This document shows, one piece after another, positions 21,417-30,639 of a DNA stretch of 64,000 nucleotides; within the stretch, counting starts at the first letter, position 1; every line of letters begins with the position of its first letter. The notes under the pieces were generated by a model. It saw nothing but the letters and a program-made list of their open reading frames with translations. It did not search any database and was not told where the DNA came from. Location of the stretch: contig LVZA01000001.1 of assembly GCA_023101505.1 (NCBI GenBank), forward strand, positions 1,240,001-1,304,000, written 5' to 3'. The translations under genes and the position numbers were made by a program. The DNA is from Pasteurellaceae bacterium Pebbles2. GTDB lineage: Bacteria > Pseudomonadota > Gammaproteobacteria > Enterobacterales > Pasteurellaceae.

Positions 21417-22172
21417 ATGAAAAAGGACGAAGTGGGACACAATTTCTTGGCTCGTTTAGGCAAAACTCGTTTACGCCCAGGCGGCAAAAAAGCAACGGAT
21501 TGGTTGATTGCCAATGGTGATTTTAATGCGGATAAAAAAGTGCTTGAAGTGGCGTGCAATATGGGAACAACGGCGATTGGTTTAGCCCAGCAATTTGGTT
21601 GTCATATTGAGGGCGTGGATCTCGACGAGCAAGCCTTGGAAAAAGCGAAACAAAATATCGCTGCGGCTGGTTTGCAAGATAAAATTAATGTGCAGCGTGC
21701 TAACGCAATGAAATTGCCTTTTGAAGATAATTCCTTTGACATCGTGATCAACGAAGCAATGCTCACAATGTTGCCCATTCAGGCTAAAACGAAAGCGGTG
21801 GAAGAATATTTTCGTGTATTGAAACCAGGTGGTTTTTTATTAACGCACGACGTGATGCTCACCACCGAAGATGCCGAGCCGATTATCCAACAGTTGCGTG
21901 AAGCGATTAATATCACAGTAACGCCTTTAACAAGAGAAGATTGGAAAACCTTATTTTTAGATTGCGGTTTTCACAATGTGGACAGTTTCCACGGCGAAAT
22001 GACCTTGCTTTCTCCTAAAGGAATGATCGATGACGAGGGCGTTTTCGGCACATTGCGCATTCTAAGTAATGCGTTAAAAGCAGAAAATCGCCAAACTTTT
22101 AAGAAAATGTTTCGTGTATTTAATGACCCAGATAAAAAATTGAATTTTATTGCGGTGTGTAGCCAAAAATAA
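21417..22172 (+). CDS. Class I SAM-dependent methyltransferase
   Basis: A 251-residue protein with a class I methyltransferase fold. Motif I is KVLEVACNMGTTAIGLA (residues 41-57), the acidic end of beta-2 is IEGVDLDEQAL, and the post-motif regions are FDIVINEAMLTMLP and RVLKPGGFLLTHDV. The substrate is not evident; the layout resembles ubiquinone/menaquinone-type and small-molecule methyltransferases, but no specific call is warranted. It is a single-gene unit between crp and the second antiporter, bounded by two uptake-sequence terminators. ATG follows CAGGGGAACACT. Confidence 0.85.
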   Translation: MKKDEVGHNFLARLGKTRLRPGGKKATDWLIANGDFNADKKVLEVACNMGTTAIGLAQQFGCHIEGVDLDEQALEKAKQNIAAAGLQDKINVQRANAMKLPFEDNSFDIVINEAMLTMLPIQAKTKAVEEYFRVLKPGGFLLTHDVMLTTEDAEPIIQQLREAINITVTPLTREDWKTLFLDCGFHNVDSFHGEMTLLSPKGMIDDEGVFGTLRILSNALKAENRQTFKKMFRVFNDPDKKLNFIAVCSQK

Positions 22173-22187
22173 ATACAGTTCAATTAA

Positions 22188-22223
22188 GACAAAAGTGCGG
22201 TGAAATTAACCGCACTTTTTTAT
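22188..22223. terminator. Uptake-sequence terminator
   Basis: AAAAGTGCGGT (22191-22201) pairs with ACCGCACTTTT (22209-22219), 7-nt loop, followed by T-rich sequence. It closes the methyltransferase gene. Confidence 0.87.
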
Positions 22224-22312
22224 TTTGTTGAGAATTTGCGCATTTCATCACACGCCTGTGAATGCTATAATGTTGCGTGAATGTTAAGGGATTAGGAAAT
22301 TAGGGGAATTTT

Positions 22313-24127
22313 ATGGCTGATGTGGAAAGCACAAATCAGTTATTTCAAGTCGTTACACTACTTAGCGCTGCCATTTTAGCCGTGCCATTGTTTAAACGCT
22401 TAGGGCTAGGATCGGTGTTAGGCTATCTTGCTGCAGGTCTAGCTATCGGGCCTTTTGGTTTACAATTATTCAAAGACCCACACTCAATTATTCATATTGC
22501 TGAATTAGGTGTGGTGATGTTCTTATTTATTATCGGCTTAGAAATGAAGCCCTCTCATTTGTGGGGATTACGCCGTCAAATTTTTGGTTTAGGTAGCTTA
22601 CAAGTCAGCATTTGTGGGGCATTATTAATGCCTGTTGGCGTATATTTACTCGGCTTTTCTTGGCAAATCGCCTTTGTGATTGCTTGCGGCTTTGTGCTGA
22701 ATTCCACCGCCATTATAATGCAAGTACTCAATGAACGTGGGCAAATGAGTACGCAAAGCGGACAAAAAATCATCTCAATTTTATTATTTGAAGATCTGCT
22801 TATCGTGCCTTTATTAGCCGTCATTACCTTTTTGTCGCCAATAGATTCCGATCACGGTATGCCGATATGGGAGCATTTAGCTATTGCGAGCGGCTCTATT
22901 GCAATGTTAGTGGTCGCTGGTGTGTGGTTGCTTAATCCGTTATTCCGAATTTTAGCACGTACAAGATTGCGTGAAATGATGACCGCCGCCGCACTTTTAG
23001 TGGTGTTAGGGGCGGCATTATTAATGGAAGCCAGTGGATTATCTTCCGCAATGGGGGCATTTATTGCAGGCGTATTGCTATCAAATTCCAGCTTCCGTCA
23101 TCAGCTAGAGGCGGATATTGAACCATTTCGTGGCTTGTTACTCGGCTTGTTTTTCCTTGGCGTGGGAATGTCGCTAGACTTATCTTTGGTTTGGAAAAAT
23201 TTTGGCTTTATCTTGCTAAGTGTGGCAGCATTAATGTTTGCGAATGGTTTAGGGATTTATCTTACCGCAAGATTAACTCGCAGCACTAACGCCATCGCAC
23301 TGGAACGAGCATTTATTATGGCATTAGGCGGTGAATTTGCCTTTGTAATTTTTTCCGCAGCAGCAGCGCAAAATGTTATCAGCCCACAGCAACAGGCAAA
23401 CGGCGTGGCGATTGTCGTGCTATCAATGGTGCTCAGCCCTTTGTTGATTATGTTACATAAAAAATTCATTGAGCCCCGTTTCATTAAACCTGAAAATGAG
23501 CGAGCTGACGATCATATTGAAGAAAAACACCCGATTATTCTAGTGGGATTTGGGCGAGTTGGTGTGGTGGTCAACAGTATGCTTACAATGGCTGGCTATC
23601 AAGTTACGGTGATTGATCGTAATGAAGAAATCATCTCTGGAATGCGAAAACTAGGCATTAAAGCCTACTATGGTAATGCAGAACGTCCTGAAATTTTACA
23701 TCACGCAGGAATTGAAGATGCACAATTATTAATTGTAACTTCAGGTGGCAGAGAAAAAGCCTCTCGCATCACAGAAATTGGGCGCAAAATGAACCCCAAT
23801 ATTCGTATTTTGACACGAGCCAACGATTTATTTCACGTTTATGAGTTATACCAAAAAGGTTCAGATCGTCAAATTCGAGAAACCTTTGATTCTTCCGTGC
23901 GTATTGGGCGTTATGCCTTAGAAGAATTGGGATTAGATGAAACCAAAGCCTTAGAAGTGGCGGATTGCTATTATCGCCGAGATCGCCACCGCACACGATT
24001 AATGGCAGAAGTTTACGATCCGAAAATTAAGCACAAATTCCAAAATAAAGAGATGGTGAAAATTGCTCTCGAGCACGATCAACAAACCACTGTTGAAATC
24101 CAACAAATTTTGCAACGAGAGGAATAA
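22313..24127 (+). CDS. KefB/KefC-type cation:proton antiporter, copy 2
   Basis: Paralogue of the gene at 13274, also 604 residues, with colinear sequence and shared blocks (FKRLGLGSVLGYLAAGLAIG, LLFEDLLIVPLLAV, GVLLSNSSFRHQLEADIEPF, FFLGVGMSLDL). The regulatory RCK domain begins near residue 405 with VGFGRVGVVVNSML, a canonical GxGxxG. Divergence is greatest around residues 95-180 and at the last membrane helices. It is flanked by uptake-sequence terminators and stands alone. Predicted glutathione-gated potassium efflux; the pair may represent a KefB-like/KefC-like specialisation, which is inference. Confidence 0.87.
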   Translation: MADVESTNQLFQVVTLLSAAILAVPLFKRLGLGSVLGYLAAGLAIGPFGLQLFKDPHSIIHIAELGVVMFLFIIGLEMKPSHLWGLRRQIFGLGSLQVSICGALLMPVGVYLLGFSWQIAFVIACGFVLNSTAIIMQVLNERGQMSTQSGQKIISILLFEDLLIVPLLAVITFLSPIDSDHGMPIWEHLAIASGSIAMLVVAGVWLLNPLFRILARTRLREMMTAAALLVVLGAALLMEASGLSSAMGAFIAGVLLSNSSFRHQLEADIEPFRGLLLGLFFLGVGMSLDLSLVWKNFGFILLSVAALMFANGLGIYLTARLTRSTNAIALERAFIMALGGEFAFVIFSAAAAQNVISPQQQANGVAIVVLSMVLSPLLIMLHKKFIEPRFIKPENERADDHIEEKHPIILVGFGRVGVVVNSMLTMAGYQVTVIDRNEEIISGMRKLGIKAYYGNAERPEILHHAGIEDAQLLIVTSGGREKASRITEIGRKMNPNIRILTRANDLFHVYELYQKGSDRQIRETFDSSVRIGRYALEELGLDETKALEVADCYYRRDRHRTRLMAEVYDPKIKHKFQNKEMVKIALEHDQQTTVEIQQILQREE

Positions 24128-24133
24128 AATGCC

Positions 24134-24164
24134 AAAAAGTGCGGTGAAATTAACCGCACTTTTA
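24134..24164. terminator. Uptake-sequence terminator between antiporter and recF
   Basis: AAAAGTGCGGT (24135-24145) pairs with ACCGCACTTTT (24153-24163), 7-nt loop. The right arm runs into the last codon of recF, so this hairpin overlaps the recF stop region. Confidence 0.8.
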
Positions 24165-25247
24165 ACTGTTTAACAGCTTGATTTCGCCCTTAACCACGCT
24201 AAATGTGCGGTGTTGTTCAGGCTGCATTTGCTTGAGTTGATCTTGTGTAATAGCGGTAACGAATACTTGCGATTGGCTTTGCTGTAAACGTTCGGCGAGT
24301 AACGCTCGTTTGTTTTCATCGAGTTCGGAAGCAAAGTCATCAATTAAAAAAATACAATGACGGTTTTTTTGCTTCATCAAATGTTCACCCTGTGCCAAAC
24401 GCAGAGCGCACATTAACAGTTTGAGCTGTCCACGAGAAAGCACATCTTCCACGGGTAAACCGTTGGATTTAAATCGAAAATCGGCTTTCTGTGGGCCAGC
24501 AATGGTATAGCCGATGTGTTTATCACGCTGAAAATTTTCACGCAAAATATCGGCATAATCGCTGTCTTTGTCCCAACCTTGATGAAAGCTCACATTAATT
24601 TCTAATTCAGGCAAAAAAAGTTGGCAAGTTTGCTCAATTTCTGTCCGCAAGGCTTCTGCATAATCGGCACGCCACTGGCTGACTTGATGGGCGAGTTTCG
24701 CCAATTCAATATCCCAAATTTTCAAATCATCATAAGTATAGCTGTGTTGCAAAGCGGCGTTGCGTTGTTTGAGTAAGCGGTTAAGGCTTGCCCACGCAGA
24801 ATGAAAAGCCGATTGATGATGAAATAAACCCCAATCTAAAAAAGCACGACGAAAGCTCGGGCCGCCATTGAGCAGGTTTAATCCCTCGGGAGTAATAATT
24901 TGCATTGGCAGTAAATGTGCTAGATCAGCGATTTTATTGCCGTCTTCGCCATTAATTTTTACAATGGTGTTGCCCTCTTTACGCTGTTTTTGTAAGCCGA
25001 CCGACCATTGATGTTGTTGCTCTTGAATGCGTCCGTGTAGCGTGAAGTGGGGTTGATCGTAGCTGATGATCCGAGTGGTTACGCTACTTTTGAAAGAGCG
25101 ACCGTGTCCAAGATAAAAAAGGCTTTCGAGCAGGCTCGTTTTGCCACTGCCATTATCGCCCACCAAAAAGTTAAAGCCGTGGTCAAATTCAAGATCCACG
25201 GCACTAAGATTTCTGAAATGTTCAATAATTAAACGTGAAATAGCCAT
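24162..25247 (-). CDS. recF: DNA replication and repair protein RecF
   Basis: SMC-like ATPase that loads RecA at gaps with RecO and RecR. The 361-residue protein has Walker A GDNGSGKTSLLESL near residue 30, the signature region SRGQLKLLMCALRLAQG and Walker B FLIDDFASELDENKR. It is the third gene of the dnaA-dnaN-recF cluster, 40 bases after dnaN. gyrB, which follows recF in E. coli, is absent: the next gene is the convergent antiporter, an arrangement I also recall from Haemophilus. Confidence 0.96.
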   Translation of the reverse strand: MAISRLIIEHFRNLSAVDLEFDHGFNFLVGDNGSGKTSLLESLFYLGHGRSFKSSVTTRIISYDQPHFTLHGRIQEQQHQWSVGLQKQRKEGNTIVKINGEDGNKIADLAHLLPMQIITPEGLNLLNGGPSFRRAFLDWGLFHHQSAFHSAWASLNRLLKQRNAALQHSYTYDDLKIWDIELAKLAHQVSQWRADYAEALRTEIEQTCQLFLPELEINVSFHQGWDKDSDYADILRENFQRDKHIGYTIAGPQKADFRFKSNGLPVEDVLSRGQLKLLMCALRLAQGEHLMKQKNRHCIFLIDDFASELDENKRALLAERLQQSQSQVFVTAITQDQLKQMQPEQHRTFSVVKGEIKLLNS

Positions 25248-25287
25248 TTAAATTACGCTAAAAGTGCGGTTGATTTTTGCCTAGTTT

Positions 25288-26388
25288 TTATAAACGCATT
25301 GGCATAATCACATATTCTGCACTGCCATCTTCGCAATCTTCAATTAAACAACTTGAAGCGGCATCGCTTAAGCGTATGCGTACTCGATTACATTTTAATG
25401 CGTTTAGTACGTCTAAAATATAGCTGGCGTTAAAACCAATTTCCATTTCTTCGTTTTGATAAGACACATCTAAAATTTCTTCCGCTTCTTCGTGTTCAGG
25501 GTTAGAGGCAAGAATACGGAGCTGGTTTTGGCTTAACTGCAAACGCACGGTGCGTACTTTGTCGGTAGATAGAATTGCCGCACGCACAAAAGATTGTTTC
25601 AGGCTTTCCCAATCGCTTTCTAAAATGCGATCTGCATTGCGTGGTAACACTCGACGATAATCAGGGAAACGTCCGTCGATTAATTTAGTGGTAAATACCA
25701 CTGAGCCGAGTTCCATACGTAAATTATTCGTGCCAATTTGTAGGCGAGCTGGCTGATCGCTGCCTGCATCAAGCAAGCGAGCAAGTTCTAACACGCCTTT
25801 GCGAGGCACGATCACCGCGTGATTTTGCAATTCTTGTTCGAGCGGAATAGTGCAAACCGCAAGGCGATGTCCGTCGGTGGAAATGGTACGCAATAAATTG
25901 CCCTCAGTTTCTAATTTCATACCATTTAAGGCATAACGAGCATCATTATTTGCCATTGAAAATTGGGTGGCATCAATTAAGCGACGCACAATGCCTTGCG
26001 TTACGGTGAAATCCACTTCTGACTGCCAATTAGTGAGATTTGGATATTCTTCCGCAGGGAACGTAGCAAGATTAAATTTAGTACGACCCGAACGCACAAT
26101 CGCACGATCTTCTTCAAAATCGACCGTAATATTGGCATCATCAGGCAGGCTACGACAAATTTCCAAAAATTTTCTTGCTGGAATGGTGAAGTTACCCTCC
26201 GCAGAATTTTGCAACGGCACTTGGGTAGAAAGTTCTACTTCCAAATCTGTGCCTGTAATCGTCAAAATGTTGCCACTAATTTGTAGTAACACATTGTTTA
26301 ATACAGGAATATTCGGGCGGTTGCTTAACACGCCACAGACTTGTTGTAATGGCTTTAATAGATCTTCTCGTGAAATAATCAGTTGCAT
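25288..26388 (-). CDS. dnaN: DNA polymerase III beta sliding clamp
   Basis: Ring-shaped processivity factor, 366 residues, three repeated clamp domains. Recognisable features are MQLIISREDLLKPLQQVCGVLS at the start, the central NNDARYALNGMKLE, and the C-terminal CLIEDCEDGSAEYVIMPMRL, which forms part of the clamp-binding-motif pocket. 22 bases downstream of dnaA, so co-transcribed. Confidence 0.98.
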   Translation of the reverse strand: MQLIISREDLLKPLQQVCGVLSNRPNIPVLNNVLLQISGNILTITGTDLEVELSTQVPLQNSAEGNFTIPARKFLEICRSLPDDANITVDFEEDRAIVRSGRTKFNLATFPAEEYPNLTNWQSEVDFTVTQGIVRRLIDATQFSMANNDARYALNGMKLETEGNLLRTISTDGHRLAVCTIPLEQELQNHAVIVPRKGVLELARLLDAGSDQPARLQIGTNNLRMELGSVVFTTKLIDGRFPDYRRVLPRNADRILESDWESLKQSFVRAAILSTDKVRTVRLQLSQNQLRILASNPEHEEAEEILDVSYQNEEMEIGFNASYILDVLNALKCNRVRIRLSDAASSCLIEDCEDGSAEYVIMPMRL

Positions 26389-26410
26389 TTTGATCTTCCT
26401 TTAAGTGCTG

Positions 26411-27787
26411 TTATGCGGATAAAGTGCGGTTTAAATTAACCCAGTCTTCTTGAATATTAGCATCGCTTTCTCGTAATAATGCGATCTGGCGACAAGCGTG
26501 TAACACTGTCGTATGATCTCGGTCGCCAAAGACTTTGCCAATTTCAGGCAAGCTGCGATTGGTCAATTCTTTTGCCAACGCCATTGCTAACTGACGTGGG
26601 CGAGCAATGGAGCGTGAGCGATTTTTCGATTTCAAATCAGCGACTTTAATACGATAGTATTCTGCCACGACTTTTTGAATATTTTCAATAGTAATCAATT
26701 TTTCTTGTAAAGAAAGAATATCTTTCAAGGCTTCCTGTGCAAAATCAATGGTAATCGGTTGATTTTTAAACTCAGAATTGGCGTGAACTCGGTTTAATGC
26801 ACCCTCTAAATCACGCACGTTAGTACGCAATTTTCGCGCGATAAAGAATGCCACTTCTTCAGGTAAATGCAGATTTTTTTCCTCTGCTTTTTTCAATAAA
26901 ATAGCAACTCGAGTTTCTAATTCAGGCGGCTCAATCTGCAAGGTTAAACCCACACCAAAACGAGAAGTCAGGCGTTCGGTGAATTTCTCAATGCCTTTTG
27001 GTAAACGGTCTGAGGTTAAAATAATTTGTCGTCCGCCCTCAAATAATGAGTTAAAGGTATGGAAAAATTCTTCTTGCGTACCGTCTTTGCCGGCGAAGAA
27101 TTGAATATCGTCGATGAGCAACACATCAAGAGAGCGATAAAATTTCTTAAATTGTTCAATGCGTTCGGTTTTTAACGCTTTCACCATTTCTTGCACATAG
27201 CGTTCAGAGTGAATATAAACAATACGAGTATTCGGATTATCGGCAAGAATACTGTTACCGATAGCGTGTAATAAATGGGTTTTGCCCAAGCCAGTACTAC
27301 CATACAAAAATAGCGGATTGGTTAATTTATCGCCTGGCTGTTTCGACACCTTCAAACCTGCTGAACGAGCTAACTGATTAGATTTACCGCCAACAAAATT
27401 ATCAAACACATAATGTGGATTTAAATTGGTGCGAAATGGGCTGTTATCTGAATGTGCAGATTTTTCCACCGCACTTGTTGCTGAAACTGAAGTTGTCGGC
27501 TCTTGCGGTGCTTTCACCACTTTAGCAACAGGTTTAATACCCTCTTGTACTTTAATCACTAAGTTTGGATTTTGGCTTAGTTGATGAGCAATTTTGGTGA
27601 TCTTCTCAAGATAATGACTTTCCACCCAATTTTTAATAAAAACATTGGAGGCGTATAAAGTCATTAAATCGGCATTGTTAGCGTCTGCTTGCAAAGGGCG
27701 AAGCCACATATTAAAGTCATTTGAGGAAATTTGATCCTGTAATTGCAAAAGACATTCTTGCCATAAAGTTGAGAGGTCGAGGTTCAT
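26411..27787 (-). CDS. dnaA: Chromosomal replication initiator DnaA
   Basis: AAA+ initiator of 458 residues. Domain I is at residues 1-80; a variable linker follows (about 90-125), then the AAA+ core with Walker [19 protein letters not shown] and Walker [15 protein letters not shown], and domain IV with the DNA-binding signature [24 protein letters not shown] core (ACCGCACTT) lies in the linker coding region, a tolerant place for such an insertion. It leads the dnaA-dnaN-recF operon and diverges from rpmH. Confidence 0.98.
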   Translation of the reverse strand: MNLDLSTLWQECLLQLQDQISSNDFNMWLRPLQADANNADLMTLYASNVFIKNWVESHYLEKITKIAHQLSQNPNLVIKVQEGIKPVAKVVKAPQEPTTSVSATSAVEKSAHSDNSPFRTNLNPHYVFDNFVGGKSNQLARSAGLKVSKQPGDKLTNPLFLYGSTGLGKTHLLHAIGNSILADNPNTRIVYIHSERYVQEMVKALKTERIEQFKKFYRSLDVLLIDDIQFFAGKDGTQEEFFHTFNSLFEGGRQIILTSDRLPKGIEKFTERLTSRFGVGLTLQIEPPELETRVAILLKKAEEKNLHLPEEVAFFIARKLRTNVRDLEGALNRVHANSEFKNQPITIDFAQEALKDILSLQEKLITIENIQKVVAEYYRIKVADLKSKNRSRSIARPRQLAMALAKELTNRSLPEIGKVFGDRDHTTVLHACRQIALLRESDANIQEDWVNLNRTLSA

Positions 27788-28167
27788 TTTTTATCTTTTA
27801 ATCAGTAAATTAGTTGCTATGGTTATTAACAGCCAATGATAAAGTGCGGTTAAATTCTTGCTAATTTTACAATAAAATCAGCGAAAGATCTTCATTAAAG
27901 GATCAAAAAAATCACTTGAGATTTTTGCCAAAGAACGTATAATTCGACCACGCTTTTTATAGCGTAAAGTTGGGCTATTGCAAAAAAATGTTAAATAGTT
28001 GCCTGATTTTGCCTATTCTAATTTGACGAACGGCGATTTTATGAGTAAAATTCCGTTCCTTATTTTGAATAACCTTGTTTTCAAGTAATTTGTGTTTTGT
28101 TCGCTTTTGCAACGGCATTTGTGAATAAAGCGATCAATAACAATTTTGACTTTAGGTAAATTTTAAT
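27788..28167. other. dnaA-rpmH divergent intergenic region
   Basis: 380 bases holding the divergent promoters of dnaA and rpmH, one uptake sequence (27840-27850) and two GATC sites (27887, 27901). I see no cluster of DnaA boxes (TTATNCACA), no AT-rich 13-mers and no GATC enrichment, so there is no support for oriC here. Confidence 0.6.
27916..27943 (+). promoter_or_regulatory. Sigma-70 promoter for rpmH-rnpA
   Basis: -35 TTGAGA (27916-27921), 16-nt spacer, perfect -10 TATAAT (27938-27943). Predicted start near 27950, giving a leader of about 215 nt before rpmH. Confidence 0.75.
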
Positions 28168-28302
28168 ATGAAACGTACATTTCAACCTTCTGTATTAAAA
28201 CGTAGCCGTACTCACGGTTTCCGTGCTCGTATGGCAACTAAAAACGGCCGTCAAGTTTTAGCTCGTCGTCGCGCTAAAGGTCGTAAAAGTTTATCAGCTT
28301 AA
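28168..28302 (+). CDS. rpmH: 50S ribosomal protein L34
   Basis: Very basic 44-residue protein: [19 protein letters not shown], then [17 protein letters not shown], ending SLSA. ATG at 28168. First gene of the conserved rpmH-rnpA-yidD-yidC-mnmE cluster; rnpA begins 15 bases after its stop codon. Confidence 0.98.
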
Positions 28303-28317
28303 TTAGCAACGCTTAGC

Positions 28318-28680
28318 GTGATTAAGCTAAACTTTTCTCGGGAGTTACGTTTGCTAACTCCCAGCCATTTCAAATACGTCTTTCAAGAGCCGCTACGGGC
28401 ATCAACACCTGAAATAACTATTCTTGCTCGCAAAAATACCTTAGAACACCCTCGTTTAGGTTTAACTGTTGCGAAAAAACATTTAAAAAGAGCACACGAC
28501 CGTAACCGTATTAAACGTTTATGCCGTGAAAGTTTTCGCTTATTGCAGCACGAATTACCAGCATACGATTTTGTGATCGTGGCAAAAGCGGGCATTGGTA
28601 AACTGGATAATCCCACGTTACTACAAATTTTGGATAAATTATGGCAACGTCATATTCGATTGGCGAAAAAGTCCTCATAA
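28318..28680 (+). CDS. rnpA: Ribonuclease P protein component
   Basis: Protein subunit of RNase P, which matures tRNA 5' ends. The 120-residue frame begins with GTG at 28318, giving [18 protein letters not shown], the usual N-terminus in this family, and no later ATG fits. The RNR-box [17 protein letters not shown] is intact. No clear Shine-Dalgarno sequence precedes the GTG, consistent with coupling to rpmH. It overlaps yidD by 40 bases. Confidence 0.96.
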   Translation: MIKLNFSRELRLLTPSHFKYVFQEPLRASTPEITILARKNTLEHPRLGLTVAKKHLKRAHDRNRIKRLCRESFRLLQHELPAYDFVIVAKAGIGKLDNPTLLQILDKLWQRHIRLAKKSS

Positions 28681-28910
28681 AGCTCATTCGCTTTTACCAA
28701 ATTGTGATTAGCCCCTTAATTGGCCCTCGTTGTCGCTTTGTGCCAACCTGTTCTTGCTATGGTTTAGAAGCAATAAAAACGCACGGAGCTGCAAAAGGTA
28801 GTTGGCTAACGCTTAAACGTATATTAAAATGTCATCCTTTAAACGCTGGCGGATTCGATCCTGTTCCGCCAAAAAATGATAACAATAACCACAAAGAGAA
28901 CAACCAATGA
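28641..28910 (+). CDS. yidD: Membrane protein insertion efficiency factor YidD
   Basis: Small 89-residue protein that helps YidC-dependent insertion. Family hallmarks are [20 protein letters not shown] and the cysteine segment [16 protein letters not shown], then [19 protein letters not shown]. It begins inside rnpA and overlaps yidC by four bases (ATGA), so the three genes are translationally coupled. The asparagine-rich tail is short and variable in the family. Confidence 0.95.
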   Translation: MATSYSIGEKVLIKLIRFYQIVISPLIGPRCRFVPTCSCYGLEAIKTHGAAKGSWLTLKRILKCHPLNAGGFDPVPPKNDNNNHKENNQ

Positions 28911-30520
28911 ATTCTAGTCGTAGCTTATTAGCCCTTGCACTACTTTTTATTTCGTTCCTTGTTTACCAACAATGGGAAATTGACAAAGCACCAAAACCTG
29001 TTGTGGAACAAGCAGCAGTATCTTCAGCATCTCACGATACACCAACCAGCTCATCAGCTAATGGTGCAACGGTAGATAATGCAGCGCAAGGTCGTATTAT
29101 TACTTTATCGAATGATGTATTCAGTTTAAAAATTGATACTTTAGGCGGTGATGTAATCGAAAGCCGTTTATTAGGCTATGCGGCAGAATTGCACAGCGAA
29201 GATCGTTTTGCATTATTACAAAATCAAGCAGGCAAAACCTATATCGCACAAAGCGGTTTAGTCGGTAAAAATGGTATCGACAGTGCAGCTGGTCGTGCGG
29301 CTTATCAAGTGGACGGCGACAACTTTGTCCTCGCTGATGGGCAAAATGAATTGCGTGTACCATTAACCTTCAGCAAAGACGGCGTAACTTATCACAAAGT
29401 ATTTGTGTTAAAACGTGGTGAATATGATGTCAACGTTAATTATGAAATTCAAAATAACAGCGATGCTGCGATTGAAGTTCAGCCTTATGGTCAGTTAAAA
29501 CACTCTTTAGTTGAAAGTTCAGGCAATATGGCAATGCCAACTTACACAGGCGGTGCGTATTCTTCATCTGAAACGAACTACAAAAAATATAGCTTTGAGG
29601 AAATGAGCAAAGCGAACCTTGCTGAAAATACTAAAGCTGGCTGGGTTGCTGTGCTACAACACTATTTCGTATCAGCGTGGATTCCAAACCAAGACACAGA
29701 TAACCAACTTTACACCAGCACCAATAACGGAATGGGCTTCATCGGCTACCGTGGTGCGGCAGTAACAGTCCCTGCAGGTGCAACACAAACCATTGAAAGC
29801 AAACTTTGGACAGGACCGAAATTGCAAAACAAAATGGGCGAAGTGGCAAATCACTTAGACCTCACCGTGGATTATGGCTGGGCGTGGTTTATCGCAAAAC
29901 CATTATTTAAATTGCTCACCTTTATTCAAGGTTTAGTAGGTAACTGGGGTCTTGCGATTATGGGCGTAACCCTTGTGGTCAAAGCGATTTTATATCCACT
30001 CACCAAAGCACAATATACCTCAATGGCGAAAATGCGTATGTTGCAACCAAAAATGCAAGAAATGCGTGAACGTTTCGGCGACGACCGCCAACGTATGAGC
30101 CAAGAAATGATGAAATTGTACAAAGAAGAAAAAGTAAACCCACTCGGTGGCTGTTTACCAATCTTAATTCAAATGCCAATTTTCATCGCATTATATTGGA
30201 CATTTATGGAAGCCGTGGAATTACGCCACGCCCCATTCTTTGGTTGGATTCAAGATTTATCGGCACAAGATCCATATTACATCTTGCCATTATTAATGGG
30301 TGGCTCAATGTTCTTGTTGCAAAAAATGTCGCCAACACCAGTGGCTGACCCAATGCAACAAAAAGTAATGACCTTTATGCCAGTGATTTTCACCGTATTC
30401 TTCCTCTGGTTCCCAGCAGGTTTAGTGCTTTACTGGTTAGTATCTAACGTCATCACCATTGTACAACAACAATTAATTTACCGTGGCTTAGAGAAAAAAG
30501 GCTTACATTCTCGTAAATAA
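28907..30520 (+). CDS. yidC: Membrane protein insertase YidC
   Basis: Inner-membrane insertase for Sec-dependent and Sec-independent proteins. The 537-residue protein has the gram-negative layout: an N-terminal signal-anchor helix ([17 protein letters not shown]), a low-complexity linker, the large periplasmic domain (to about residue 320), then the conserved five-helix core ([34 protein letters not shown] with the hydrophilic-groove arginine region; [44 protein letters not shown]). It is followed by a strong intrinsic terminator. Confidence 0.98.
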   Translation: MNSSRSLLALALLFISFLVYQQWEIDKAPKPVVEQAAVSSASHDTPTSSSANGATVDNAAQGRIITLSNDVFSLKIDTLGGDVIESRLLGYAAELHSEDRFALLQNQAGKTYIAQSGLVGKNGIDSAAGRAAYQVDGDNFVLADGQNELRVPLTFSKDGVTYHKVFVLKRGEYDVNVNYEIQNNSDAAIEVQPYGQLKHSLVESSGNMAMPTYTGGAYSSSETNYKKYSFEEMSKANLAENTKAGWVAVLQHYFVSAWIPNQDTDNQLYTSTNNGMGFIGYRGAAVTVPAGATQTIESKLWTGPKLQNKMGEVANHLDLTVDYGWAWFIAKPLFKLLTFIQGLVGNWGLAIMGVTLVVKAILYPLTKAQYTSMAKMRMLQPKMQEMRERFGDDRQRMSQEMMKLYKEEKVNPLGGCLPILIQMPIFIALYWTFMEAVELRHAPFFGWIQDLSAQDPYYILPLLMGGSMFLLQKMSPTPVADPMQQKVMTFMPVIFTVFFLWFPAGLVLYWLVSNVITIVQQQLIYRGLEKKGLHSRK

Positions 30521-30534
30521 TTGAAATAAAACGA

Positions 30535-30566
30535 ATAAAAGGTATCGCTGGATACCTTTTATTTTA
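30535..30566 (+). terminator. Intrinsic terminator after yidC
   Basis: AAAAGGTATC (30537-30546) pairs with GATACCTTTT (30551-30560), 4-nt loop, then ATTTTA. This closes the rpmH-yidC transcript before mnmE. Confidence 0.85.
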
Positions 30567-30582
30567 GGAAAAATCGAAGATT

Positions 30583-30624
30583 TTAGACCGCACTTTTCTG
30601 TTTTATCGACAAAAGTGCGGTCAA
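30583..30624. repeat. Inverted pair of uptake sequences upstream of mnmE
   Basis: GACCGCACTTTT (30586-30597) and AAAAGTGCGGTC (30611-30622) form a 12-bp inverted repeat with a 13-nt loop, just 16 bases before the mnmE ATG and with no T-run. As RNA it would form a leader hairpin close to the ribosome-binding site rather than a terminator. Confidence 0.7.
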
Positions 30625-30639
30625 TTTTAGGAAAGTTTT

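Noticed and set aside
23257-23996. Antisense frames inside the second antiporter gene
   Set aside because: Shadow frames of a well-supported 604-residue gene; no start signals and no domain similarity.
27788-28167. Possible oriC between dnaA and rpmH
   Set aside because: No grouped DnaA boxes, no 13-mer repeats, only two GATC sites close together; in gammaproteobacteria oriC is often not next to dnaA.
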